DNA from: Smithellaceae bacterium
GTDB lineage: Bacteria; Desulfobacterota; Syntrophia; Syntrophales; Smithellaceae
Assembly: GCA_030690945.1 (NCBI GenBank)
Contig: JAUYFM010000011.1
Coordinates: 1-56,101 of the forward strand
Direction of reading: 5' to 3'
Length of the DNA: 56,101 bases
Positions 1-8,952 of this stretch are shown one piece after another. The position numbers were made by a program, and so were the translations under genes. The notes under the pieces are model-generated. The model was not told where the DNA came from and did not search any database. It saw nothing but the letters and a program-made list of their open reading frames with translations. How positions within the stretch are numbered: position 1 is the first letter of the stretch; each line of letters opens with the position of its first letter.

Positions 1-593
<593 letters not shown>

Positions 594-686
594 TAATAAT
601 TATTTATATATATGGTCTCATTATTAAATCGTGCTCAATTTTCAACAAAGCGATATGCATTGTCATGCAATTTTATAAAGAGATAA

Positions 687-806
<120 letters not shown>

Positions 807-813
807 AAAACAG

Positions 814-847
814 AAAGCCCCTTTGATTTTTCAAAGGGGCTTTTTTA
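814..847 (+). terminator. Rho-independent terminator of the rRNA operon
   Basis: AAAGCCCCTTTGA, a short loop and TCAAAGGGGCTTTTTT form a GC-rich hairpin with a T tract, starting 8 nt after the 5S gene. It marks the end of the rRNA operon. Confidence 0.95.
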
Positions 848-848
848 T

Positions 849-1000
849 TGAGACACAACATAGCGATTCATGTAATTGAAGTCGCTACCGCAAGCAAACT
901 GCGGACAGGAATCATTTTTTGCAAGAGTTTGAAGAGATAACGTATGCCCTCAGAGAAGGCCAGCTTTCTCACAAAAAAGTATTTAAATTTTTTTCCTTCG
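849..1000. other. Short intergenic stretch with a possible decayed reading frame
   Basis: No intact gene is seen between the rRNA terminator and the regulator relic. A plus-strand frame is open from about 880 to a TGA at 1009-1011. It reads like a protein tail (…RNHFLQEFEEITYALR…), but it has no start codon or ribosome binding site and I do not recognise a family. It may be the remains of a gene displaced when the neighbouring module arrived. Confidence 0.25.
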
Positions 1001-1069
1001 ATGTTCCGTGACCTCAACACGCAGACAAAATTAATCCGTTCGGGCCAGATTCACCTGCTCGAGGTGTAA
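1001..1069 (+). pseudogene. Relic of a WYL-regulator N-terminus
   Basis: This 22-codon frame reads MFRDLNTQTKLIRSGQI… and then stops. The intact WYL regulator at 8953 begins MTRNRNAQTKLIRLGQI…. Over 46 nt the two DNA stretches match at 37 positions by my count, with several of the differences silent. It sits 5 nt beyond the stop codon of the convergent helicase gene, at the far end of the defence operon from the intact regulator. I infer the remains of a second regulator copy, or a recombination scar. It is too short to be a functional regulator. Confidence 0.6.
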
Positions 1070-1074
1070 AGTGA

Positions 1075-4000
1075 TCATGTGGTTTCGGAATAGTTTTTAA
1101 CCCAGCAGAGGGTGTTAACCAAAGCCATCTGCTCCGGTGTTGTGCAGCGGATCGACATCAGGGCTGTATTGGCGATCAGGATAGCGAGACATCTGGCCCT
1201 GGAAATGGCGACGTTCAGTCTGTTTCTGCTGTACAAAAATTCAATTACTCGAGGTAAATAATCACCGTTGGATGTGGCCATAGAAATGATGACCACTTCG
1301 GCCTCCTGTCCCTGAAATTTGTCCACTGTGCCTACGCGGGCACCTTTTGGCAGAATACGCTTGAGGAGATTCACTTGCATGTTGTAGGGTGCTACTACTA
1401 AAATGTTGTCTTCTGCTATCCGATGCGACTTCCCTTTTTTATCGGCAAATCTTTGTTTCAAGAGACTCCGATAGAGTTCTAAGACTATCCCAGCCTCTTC
1501 TTCACTCCTTTGTGAGCAAGCATCATGATCGGCAGCGACAAAAAGGATACCCGCCGGTTTGAGAAAAGGATGTGTATTCTTGTCAAGGATAAGTTGCTGC
1601 ACGCTGTTCACCATTTCCGGCAGCAGACGACTGTCATACACCGCATCGGAAATAAATCGGCACACATCTGGATGCATTCGCCAAGTTGTTTTGAGGAAGA
1701 TACCGCGTTCCGGAGGAATGGTCGCCATGCCGTTCAGAAGGTATTCCAAAGAGGATTCTCCCGATCGACCGGGGTGTATGCCTTGGATCGGTTGCGCAAG
1801 TTGCATCTGATCCCCGATAAGAACGATATTTTTAGTGCTGGTTGCCATAGCGACGAGATTCGCAACAGCAACTTGTCCGGCCTCATCTACAAATAGGTAA
1901 TCAAAAGCCTTATCCATTGGTTCTGTAGAAAACAGCCAAGCTGTCCCGGCAACAAGCTGCCAGCATTCATCACACATCTCCTTATTGCTGAATACATCCT
2001 CAATTATCTTGCCATTGAACAAACTGTCTTCCCTGTCAGACACAGACTTCTTCGCCCCGCAGAAAGTGACGCCCTTTTCTTCGGCAATCCTTTCAACACT
2101 TGCCAGCAGATTGTTGATGGCCTTATGGCTGTTTGATGATATGCCGATACGGAGCCCACGGCTCAGAAGCTCTACGATGACATGTGCGCCCGTCCATGTC
2201 TTCCCGGAACCGGGAGGTCCCTGGATGAAAAGGCAGCTTTGATCGAGGTTTGCCACGGCCTCTGTAATTTGGGAAAGGGGATCACCGATATCCATGATAA
2301 CGGAGGTTCCCGGAGAATGGCCCTTGATTCGAGGAAGTTCCTGCTTCAGCAGGGCCTCAATGGCCATATAACCATGCTGCTCCGCGATGACATCGTCGGC
2401 AAAGCGGTATAATGCTTCTCGAAGAGTTTTCGTTGGTATCGGCCCACCCGGGCCAATGCTCAATTTGTCAGGTAACGGGCTGTTGCGGGGAAAGGAAAGA
2501 AGTTTTACACAACGCTTATCCTCATCAATTTCTAAATTCTTGATTTTCTCCAGCGTATCAATGCGGATACAACTATCTCCTGTTTTGAGTTTCGTTTCCT
2601 GTTCAGGATAACGATACGCATACTCTAAAGCACCCCTGTCTGATTTTTTGGAATCGTCGGGAATTCTTGTCATGCCGCCAATCGATTCCACATCTTCCAT
2701 GAGTTCTTCATCGGTCATCTCCTGCCGGGAGAAATATGCCCACCAGACGGGCTTGTCGGCACGTCGGTGAAAATCGAGAAGCTGCCAGGTCAGCTCCTGA
2801 AAGTGTTCCTGTGAAGACCAGACACTCCGGTCCACAGGAAGGGAATCGACCAGCAATTCTCTGTAATGGGCCAGTCGTTGTTCAACCTCATTCAACTCGC
2901 CCATCTCAACAATGGTTGCATGAGATTCACTATTTGCCCAAGGTATTCCATCCGGCCTCAATGTCAGCAGCCATTGCCGAAGTTCGTGAGTCGATTTGAG
3001 ATCATCACGATTGTAGTCTTCTATTGCGTTGAGAAGTTCAGGATTACCCGTCTCCTTCCACCGTTCGTAATAGACAATACTTGCCCCGGCGTCTTTGACC
3101 TGCCCAACCCGTTTTTCGAGATAGAAATGCTCCACATTCTTGATCGAATAACGGGGTTCTGAAATCATCATACTTTCCCGGACAACCTTGAAAAGATCAA
3201 TGAGCTTGCCAAAGCGCAGCAGATTATCCACCTCCGCTTCCCGCGTCCCATGAAAGGACATGAGCCGTTTCAGGGCTGTCTCTTCGTAATGGGCATAGTG
3301 GTAGATGTGGGCATGGGGATGTTTTCGGAGATGTCCGGTGACAAAATCCATGAACCGCTCGAAGGCCTGTCGTTCTTCATGGCGGTCATGAGCCCAATAG
3401 CTCTGGAAAGACAGCTTTTCCCCTTTGAATGTCAGAACACCAAACAGGTATTCCAGGCCACCTTCTGCAAGCGGGTTTCCCTCCATATCGAAGAAGATAT
3501 CACCGGCGTCGGGTTCGGGCAGTCTGAAAAATCCCCTTTTTTCATCCGGATCCAGAGGCAGAAGATCGAAGCAGTCTGCTCCGGTCTCACGTTTTCGGAG
3601 TTGCAGTGAGGCCTGATGACGGAGTTTTTCCAGGGTCTCCGGGACCATTTTCGGGACATGTTCATTCTCTGGGAGCCTGGCTAGGGATTCCAGGGTCGCT
3701 ACGCCATGTTCGCTCAGTTTCCGGATCTGTGGGCGTGTGATATTGGCCACCTGGCTCAAGTGATCGTCCCGAAGACGGCGATCTTCACACAAGTTTCGCC
3801 ACCGGCAATAGCCACAGCGGTCACAAGGGTCGGGGTATGTTTCGCTTGCGGAAGTATGGACCCGGTTGACAAAGCGCTGTTTGAGAAATCCATAATACCG
3901 GGAATAGTCGGCATGGCGATAGCTCACCTCCCGGCGATCACCCAGGATGATATGCATCATGAGGGGATCCCGCCCTTGGATATGGGCGACCAGTTCGGAG

Positions 4001-4452
4001 TAGACGCACAGTTGGATGAGATATGCTGCCTTGGCAGAACGGGCCAGCTTGGTGTCGATGACTTCGTAGCTGAAGTTTCCCAGACGGGAGGGTGTGCATA
4101 CCCGTCTTAAAAAATCTGCATGGCCGATAAAACAGCCTTCCCGCAAAGCGGCCTGATAGATGATATCAGCCCCGGCCCGCATGGCGTCCTGAGTCGCCGA
4201 CACCGCCGCATCCAGGTCACCCTTGTACCCGGAAACATCCACGAGACATGACACACTGTTCCTGAGATGATCGACATACGCCCCTTCGTGGGCAATCCCC
4301 TTCTGCTGATAAAGGATGGCCTCATCGTCATCCTCCGCCTGGGGAAGCGGGGTTTCCAGGTTGATCAGATCCAGGGCGGTCAGGTGTTCACATTCGAGAA
4401 AGTTGACGATATCGGAAGCGGCGAAATAGATCGTGCCTTTAATTTTCTGCAT
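1075..4452 (-). CDS. TM0106-family RecB-like nuclease fused to an SF1 (Dna2-like) helicase
   Basis: This 1125-residue protein combines three parts. The N-terminal ~230 residues resemble the TM0106 RecB-like nuclease and end in a Cys cluster (CDRCGYCRWRNLC) that could hold a metal or Fe-S site. A middle segment has the FFDMEGNP motif of a DEDD/RNase H-like exonuclease (YprB-like). The C-terminal part is a superfamily 1 helicase with Walker A GPPGSGKT, Walker B VDEAGQ and a late motif VGTVDKFQGQEAEVV. Such proteins process DNA ends and recur in defence islands. It is the last gene of the operon, 6 nt after the nuclease gene, so co-expression is likely. Full length, with no damage seen. The family is clear, but the biological target is unknown. 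Confidence 0.85.
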   Translation of the reverse strand: MQKIKGTIYFAASDIVNFLECEHLTALDLINLETPLPQAEDDDEAILYQQKGIAHEGAYVDHLRNSVSCLVDVSGYKGDLDAAVSATQDAMRAGADIIYQAALREGCFIGHADFLRRVCTPSRLGNFSYEVIDTKLARSAKAAYLIQLCVYSELVAHIQGRDPLMMHIILGDRREVSYRHADYSRYYGFLKQRFVNRVHTSASETYPDPCDRCGYCRWRNLCEDRRLRDDHLSQVANITRPQIRKLSEHGVATLESLARLPENEHVPKMVPETLEKLRHQASLQLRKRETGADCFDLLPLDPDEKRGFFRLPEPDAGDIFFDMEGNPLAEGGLEYLFGVLTFKGEKLSFQSYWAHDRHEERQAFERFMDFVTGHLRKHPHAHIYHYAHYEETALKRLMSFHGTREAEVDNLLRFGKLIDLFKVVRESMMISEPRYSIKNVEHFYLEKRVGQVKDAGASIVYYERWKETGNPELLNAIEDYNRDDLKSTHELRQWLLTLRPDGIPWANSESHATIVEMGELNEVEQRLAHYRELLVDSLPVDRSVWSSQEHFQELTWQLLDFHRRADKPVWWAYFSRQEMTDEELMEDVESIGGMTRIPDDSKKSDRGALEYAYRYPEQETKLKTGDSCIRIDTLEKIKNLEIDEDKRCVKLLSFPRNSPLPDKLSIGPGGPIPTKTLREALYRFADDVIAEQHGYMAIEALLKQELPRIKGHSPGTSVIMDIGDPLSQITEAVANLDQSCLFIQGPPGSGKTWTGAHVIVELLSRGLRIGISSNSHKAINNLLASVERIAEEKGVTFCGAKKSVSDREDSLFNGKIIEDVFSNKEMCDECWQLVAGTAWLFSTEPMDKAFDYLFVDEAGQVAVANLVAMATSTKNIVLIGDQMQLAQPIQGIHPGRSGESSLEYLLNGMATIPPERGIFLKTTWRMHPDVCRFISDAVYDSRLLPEMVNSVQQLILDKNTHPFLKPAGILFVAADHDACSQRSEEEAGIVLELYRSLLKQRFADKKGKSHRIAEDNILVVAPYNMQVNLLKRILPKGARVGTVDKFQGQEAEVVIISMATSNGDYLPRVIEFLYSRNRLNVAISRARCLAILIANTALMSIRCTTPEQMALVNTLCWVKNYSETT

Positions 4453-4458
4453 GGGTTT

Positions 4459-6123
4459 TCAGGATTCCTTAGTGAATTCTCGGATGATCCGTTCGATATC
4501 CTCAAGATGCCGGCGCGCAGGGTGAGCCGAATTGTCGGGCTTCAGCGGCAGGGCGCCTACACCTTGATAACGTCCCGCTGCATTGTGCGCGGGATAAACC
4601 TTCGCCGCCTCTCCCGGATAGAGAATATAGGCACCGGAGACATTACGTATCGCCTCCCGGTAGGTATGCATCTTGTCGATATCTTCATCCTTCCAGGTAC
4701 CGATAGTTCCTTCCTCACCCTCGCCATAGAAACCGCCCCGCTGGCCTTTGAATTTGGCATCGAATATGAGTATGTTGTTGCCTCTCGAAATGATGATATC
4801 TGGTCGCAGGTTATGGGAGTAGCTTTCATTCGGGACAGTATTACCCGGATTTTCGAAAGGCATGAACCCGGGAGACCCGGGAGAGGTTCTATTGAACCAC
4901 AGGGAAATTCCGCCTTCATATTCGATGCAGATGCCCTGAATTATCTTTTGTTCAAGAGGATCGGTGGATACAACCGTCCTGCAGGACCGGATTTTGTTTA
5001 TTTTATCCAGAACATCCTTAACAACGAAAAAGGACCAGTATTCAAAAAGCGTCGGAGTATCTTTGGTTTCCAGAAGATTTTGAAAATCATCGTTATTGAA
5101 ATGGCAATGGGTGGCAAGCTGAAGCAAAGAATAAAGACGGAACAACTGGCGGTAGCCGTCGCGACGCTGCAAGACCTGCGACCCGGTCGGAATGAAGCGC
5201 ATGGTTCCCACATCGGACCAGAAGGGATCGGATAAAAAAAGCATAAGTCCCCTGTCCATTTTTTCCAGAGATGCTTCAATATCGGGATTGAGATAGCCAC
5301 CGCTTTTTCCCTTCAGGGCTTTCGCCAGACCTTGCAGACGGCGCTGAACCGATTGCAGAAAATGCTTCAGGAAACGGTTTTCATTCGTGTCCACCGTGTG
5401 ATGCTTACGTTCCTCCATGGCCTCGGAGGGAAACAAACACCGTCCGGTTCTGTTAAAGATGGCCCGTCCGCAGGCCGTTGACACCAGGGGATGATCGGGC
5501 TTTAGTACGGCGAAGCGATCGGGTGAACTGAACAGGTTGACCAACATTGCTGGTGGTATATGCGTCACCTGATCTATGGTGTTGTGTCGATATTCCCGGA
5601 ATAGTCTGCGATGGGGATTGGCCAGGATCAGAGCGGAAATGCCCTCCAGATTCGGAGATCCGTCCAAAAGGTATTTTTTGAGAAAAAGATATTCCACGTA
5701 GGCGATATCCTTCCCCGGCCTATCCTTACAGTATTGCTGTCCAAGCGGGTTAGAAAAGCTGAAAACTAGGTTAGCGTATTTCCCGGCGACATAATCCAGC
5801 ATCGCTTCGTAAACTGGGTCCGTGATTTTTCTGCTGACGACGCGGGCGGGGACTGGACCGATGCGTGTCCTTCCGACGGCGTTGCGAAAACTCACTTCAA
5901 AAAGCCGATCAGGAAATTCTCGTCGATTGTAGTAATTCCCCGTATCCGGAAAGAACGGAGGAACGTCTTCTCCGTAAAATTTGACAAAATAGGTCTGCCA
6001 TTCCTGTAAAGTAATTGGCGTACCATCATGGTTTATTGACAATAACGACGCCTCGTCTGTCGAAAACATCGGGCTATCGGCTATAGCCATGCGGAGTTCT
6101 GATGAATAAAGGATAATTGCCAT
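4459..6123 (-). CDS. DUF2357 / McrC-like PD-(D/E)XK nuclease
   Basis: This 554-residue protein has a C-terminal nuclease core: LFEYWSFFVVKDVL, then RPDIIISRGNNILIFDAKFK, the D…DAK pattern of PD-(D/E)XK enzymes. The N-terminal 300 residues resemble DUF2357, the domain usually found in McrC-like partners of McrB-type AAA+ proteins. It lies 1 nt downstream of the McrB-like gene, as expected for a motor-nuclease pair. In known McrBC systems the AAA+ ring loads on modified DNA and McrC cuts it. Here no separate DNA-recognition domain is obvious in the McrB-like partner, so the target is open. The family call is fairly sure and the substrate is not known. Confidence 0.75.
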   Translation of the reverse strand: MAIILYSSELRMAIADSPMFSTDEASLLSINHDGTPITLQEWQTYFVKFYGEDVPPFFPDTGNYYNRREFPDRLFEVSFRNAVGRTRIGPVPARVVSRKITDPVYEAMLDYVAGKYANLVFSFSNPLGQQYCKDRPGKDIAYVEYLFLKKYLLDGSPNLEGISALILANPHRRLFREYRHNTIDQVTHIPPAMLVNLFSSPDRFAVLKPDHPLVSTACGRAIFNRTGRCLFPSEAMEERKHHTVDTNENRFLKHFLQSVQRRLQGLAKALKGKSGGYLNPDIEASLEKMDRGLMLFLSDPFWSDVGTMRFIPTGSQVLQRRDGYRQLFRLYSLLQLATHCHFNNDDFQNLLETKDTPTLFEYWSFFVVKDVLDKINKIRSCRTVVSTDPLEQKIIQGICIEYEGGISLWFNRTSPGSPGFMPFENPGNTVPNESYSHNLRPDIIISRGNNILIFDAKFKGQRGGFYGEGEEGTIGTWKDEDIDKMHTYREAIRNVSGAYILYPGEAAKVYPAHNAAGRYQGVGALPLKPDNSAHPARRHLEDIERIIREFTKES

Positions 6124-6124
6124 A

Positions 6125-7318
6125 TTACTCGATAAAGCTCGTATAGCCTTGTATTTTCAAGTTTCGGATCATCCTGGCCAGTTTTTTTGCCGATCTGGGA
6201 AACGGGGCGTCTTCCGGTATCTCTTCAGACTCCGGGAGCGGAGATTCATAGTTATCTGTATCTACCCCACTACAAAAGGTGAAAAGTTTTCCCAGTGGTT
6301 CTTCTAGTTTTGCCTGTGTGCCGTGAAACTTGGGAAGAATCTTCTGGAGAATCTGGATATCCAGTGTCTCTTCGAGTTTGAAATCCTGAACCATTTCGCT
6401 GGCAAGAAGAATAAACCGGGCAATTTCATTGACGACGCGATAGCCGAAGTGGAGATGATGGGGATGAAGAATCTCCAGAATTCTTGAAAGAAGTTCGCCT
6501 GTATTGCGGTTCATTTCCTGGGCTCTGGTGTAATCGGTCTTGTTGCAGAAAGGCGTTTCACCCGGCTGCGGCAGCAGTTTTTCTCTGACATCCTGTGCCT
6601 TCAGGATACATCCATCAGCGGAAGCAACTCCTCTTTCGTAGTTAGCCAAATCCACATCGTTGAACTCGATGACATTCGCCCTATCCAGCACCTTCGGACT
6701 AAACATGTAGGTGGACTCATCCACATTAACGGTTCCGGTAAAATAAACATTCGGCGGGATCGTGATCTGTTGTGGAATAACTCGACCATCGGGGGTTTCT
6801 GCCTTTATGGCGGAATGCAGATAAAGCGGTTCACCGGAAAGATTTCCGGCAGTCCGGCTCTCCATAATGCTCAGAAAATCGGAAAAATACTGTTCCACTT
6901 TGGCCAGATTCATTTCATCGAGAATAATGAAATACGGTTTGTCCTGATGCTCTGACGCCTCAATCAGAATTTGCAGGACCGGTGTGGCATGATATTTTTC
7001 ATCAAGGAGATTGTAATATCCCAAGAGCCCCTTGTTGTCCATCCAGTCGGGACGTACCGGCACAAACGCAATGCGCTTTGCCATTTCCTCCAGGGTTAAG
7101 CCCTGGCACATGTATTCCGCGAAGACCTGGGCGATCTTCGTCTTCCCCGTCCCGGAAATTCCTGTCAGGATGACAAAGGGCTTGGTCTTCAGGGACAGGA
7201 AGTAACGGGTCAGGACTTCACGAGGGAAGAAATAACCTTCTTCTTCGAAATAGTCATAGATATATTCCATAGAACTCTCCATTCTTAAACCTTTCTCTTC
7301 GTGCCATTGAGGTTTCAT
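6125..7318 (-). CDS. McrB-like AAA+ NTPase
   Basis: This 397-residue AAA+ motor carries Walker A GISGTGKTK (residues 53-61), VRPDWMDNKGLLGYYN typical of McrB-like domains, Walker B FIILDEMNLAKVEQYFSDF and sensor region TGTVNVDESTYMFSPKVLDR. McrB proper uses an NxxD signature for GTP. Here the matching stretch is NVDE, so the nucleotide preference is uncertain. The N-terminus is only about 45 residues before the AAA+ domain, too short for the DNA-binding domain of E. coli McrB. An alternative start at 7282 has an AAGG about 8 nt upstream. It pairs with the DUF2357 nuclease just downstream. Confidence 0.85.
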   Translation of the reverse strand: MKPQWHEEKGLRMESSMEYIYDYFEEEGYFFPREVLTRYFLSLKTKPFVILTGISGTGKTKIAQVFAEYMCQGLTLEEMAKRIAFVPVRPDWMDNKGLLGYYNLLDEKYHATPVLQILIEASEHQDKPYFIILDEMNLAKVEQYFSDFLSIMESRTAGNLSGEPLYLHSAIKAETPDGRVIPQQITIPPNVYFTGTVNVDESTYMFSPKVLDRANVIEFNDVDLANYERGVASADGCILKAQDVREKLLPQPGETPFCNKTDYTRAQEMNRNTGELLSRILEILHPHHLHFGYRVVNEIARFILLASEMVQDFKLEETLDIQILQKILPKFHGTQAKLEEPLGKLFTFCSGVDTDNYESPLPESEEIPEDAPFPRSAKKLARMIRNLKIQGYTSFIE

Positions 7319-7378
7319 CGATCATCATTCCTTTTTGCGAAGTATTGTCTTGCCTTGCATTGTTTTATCAGGATGTCT

Positions 7379-7978
7379 CTATTTCCCGATTCGTCGAAGA
7401 ATTTTCAGTGTCTCTTCCCACCAGTTTGGACGCAATTTACGCTCTTGCTCCTGAAATAACTTTTCTATTAATTCTTTCAGTCGGTCTGGGGCAATCCTTT
7501 CCCCAGGTTTTGCATTCTCCTTGTAAATGGCCTGGATCTCATCCCATGTTGGTATTTCACATTGCGCAAGGGAATCTGCAACAGATCGAGTATTGTTTCT
7601 ATCAATCGAGTTCTTGTTGATGTAACCTTCCAGCATATTTCTGATCTTTGGCTGCCTTTGTATAAAACTATTCTGAGGATCTGTTTTATAATGACTAAGT
7701 GCCCGTTTTTCAACTGAACGATGATTTTTGAACTTACCTTTATGGTTAAGCAGTAAATGTGATAATTTTCTAATTTGGCCCATAACAGTGGTACTCAAAT
7801 TCGCAGACGACTTATCGCTTTGATTTGCAGCGTTTATCGCCCAGATAATGTCGCAAACTTCATTTTGTCCATCCACTTGATCCAGAATATCTTGTGTTAT
7901 TTCAAGCTTGGATGTTAATTTGACACCATGTTCATCCCACATTGCATGATAATTCTTGAAATTTTCATCATGAAACAT
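7379..7978 (-). CDS. Uncharacterised protein, first gene of the defence operon
   Basis: A 199-residue hydrophilic protein with no motif I recognise. The start is well supported: AAGGAG lies 7 nt before ATG. It is charged and probably largely helical, with no membrane segment or signal peptide. It precedes the McrB-like gene by 60 nt on the same strand and most likely heads that operon. McrB partners often supply target recognition or regulation, and this protein could fill such a role because the McrB-like protein lacks an obvious recognition domain. That is inference from position only. Confidence 0.7.
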   Translation of the reverse strand: MFHDENFKNYHAMWDEHGVKLTSKLEITQDILDQVDGQNEVCDIIWAINAANQSDKSSANLSTTVMGQIRKLSHLLLNHKGKFKNHRSVEKRALSHYKTDPQNSFIQRQPKIRNMLEGYINKNSIDRNNTRSVADSLAQCEIPTWDEIQAIYKENAKPGERIAPDRLKELIEKLFQEQERKLRPNWWEETLKILRRIGK

Positions 7979-7989
7979 TTCAATACTCC

Positions 7990-8183
7990 TTATAATAGAT
8001 AATATTTATCCGTAATACGGAAATGTTCTTTGTTTCCCAACATCCTAGCCTTTTGTCTGGCCCAATCAACATCTTTTTCTATCCATCTTCATCAATTTCC
8101 TTTACTTCTGAAGCTATCTCGCTAAGCATTGTTTTTATTGCTGCCTTTGTAAGGATTTTACGTATGGTTTTGTGGCTGATCAT
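7990..8183 (-). pseudogene. Possible small frameshifted gene upstream of the defence operon
   Basis: Reading on the minus strand, a frame starts MISHKTIRKILTKAAI… and meets TAG after 34 codons. A second frame then continues with protein-like sequence (EKDVDWARQKARMLGNKEHF…) to a TAA at 7992-7990, next to the ribosome binding site of the following gene. Together they look like one protein of about 64 residues broken by a frameshift. I do not recognise the family. The region is AT-rich, and chance cannot be excluded. Confidence 0.3.
8011..8021. promoter_or_regulatory. Candidate operator upstream of the defence operon
   Basis: CCGTAATACGG is a perfect palindrome with 5-bp arms, about 35 nt upstream of the start codon of the first gene of the minus-strand operon. 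It is a plausible binding site for the divergent WYL regulator, but I found no second copy in front of the regulator gene, so this is a weak inference. Confidence 0.25.
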
Positions 8184-8467
8184 ATCATTCTTGTAATATT
8201 GTTATATCATCAAAAGTACTAATATTGAAGCGTCACATACCATTTACTTACTTCACAAACAGAAATTCTACTCCGCGTTCCTTACGTGATCAACTTGTCT
8301 TTGTGTTCTTACCTGCGTTGTTTTAAAGTTTCTTTTTGATATTCCTTTACTAATCAAGACCAGTGTTCTTTTTTTCATTGCAGCAAATAAGAGCATCTCA
8401 TCTATCCATTTTTTTGTTGCCATCCATGCGAAACTAGTTTTTCAGTTAGCCACAACCCTTTTCTTGA
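8184..8467. other. AT-rich stretch without a recognisable gene
   Basis: About 280 nt of low-GC sequence with only short frames on either strand. Nothing here could be assigned to a gene, RNA or repeat. Confidence 0.4.
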
Positions 8468-8710
8468 TCAGTTTTCAGCTATCCCTTCTTGCTTGTTTTC
8501 TTTTCTTTCTGTAAAAGAATCCACAAAGTCAATGCAATCCATCTTGTTTCCTTTGAATAGTCGGACGGCACCATGGAAAAATCCAAAAGCGTCAACGCAA
8601 TATTCAGATTTTTCATCGCTGCTTTCTCTGACAATATTATATTCTCTGATTTCCTTGATTTTTACTTTTTTATTATGATCGATATTCCAAATAAATATGA
8701 GTTTACTCAT
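8468..8710 (-). CDS. Small uncharacterised protein
   Basis: An 80-residue protein starting MSKLIFIWNIDHNKKV, with GGAG 6 nt upstream of this ATG. The longer frame to 8788 lacks comparable support. It contains YCVDAFGFFHGAVRLFKG, an ordered globular-looking stretch, but I know no family for it. The codons are much more AT-rich than those of neighbouring housekeeping genes, as in the rest of this accessory segment. It lies between the defence operon and the divergent WYL regulator and may belong to the module. Confidence 0.5.
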   Translation of the reverse strand: MSKLIFIWNIDHNKKVKIKEIREYNIVRESSDEKSEYCVDAFGFFHGAVRLFKGNKMDCIDFVDSFTERKENKQEGIAEN

Positions 8711-8952
8711 GCGCGACTCCAATTTGCTTCTGCCGATTAACTGCTTTCTGGAAAACTTAAACTCAATGTTTCGTCTGGTGTTTGGCAAGTGGGTTTTATC
8801 TATAAAATTTCACTAACGATTTGTCAATAATTCTTCTTTTTTAAGTTGACCATAATCGATAATCTCTGATAGTTCAATGTCACAACGACAACTGTAGGTC
8901 GCATTATTATTGTCAGAATAATATTATTTCTTTAAGGGAAGGGAGAAAATCC

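Noticed and set aside
4267-5235. 322-codon plus-strand frame opposite the DUF2357 nuclease gene
   Set aside because: It lies wholly over two well-supported minus-strand genes and shows no family motif. Long antisense frames are common in such codon usage.
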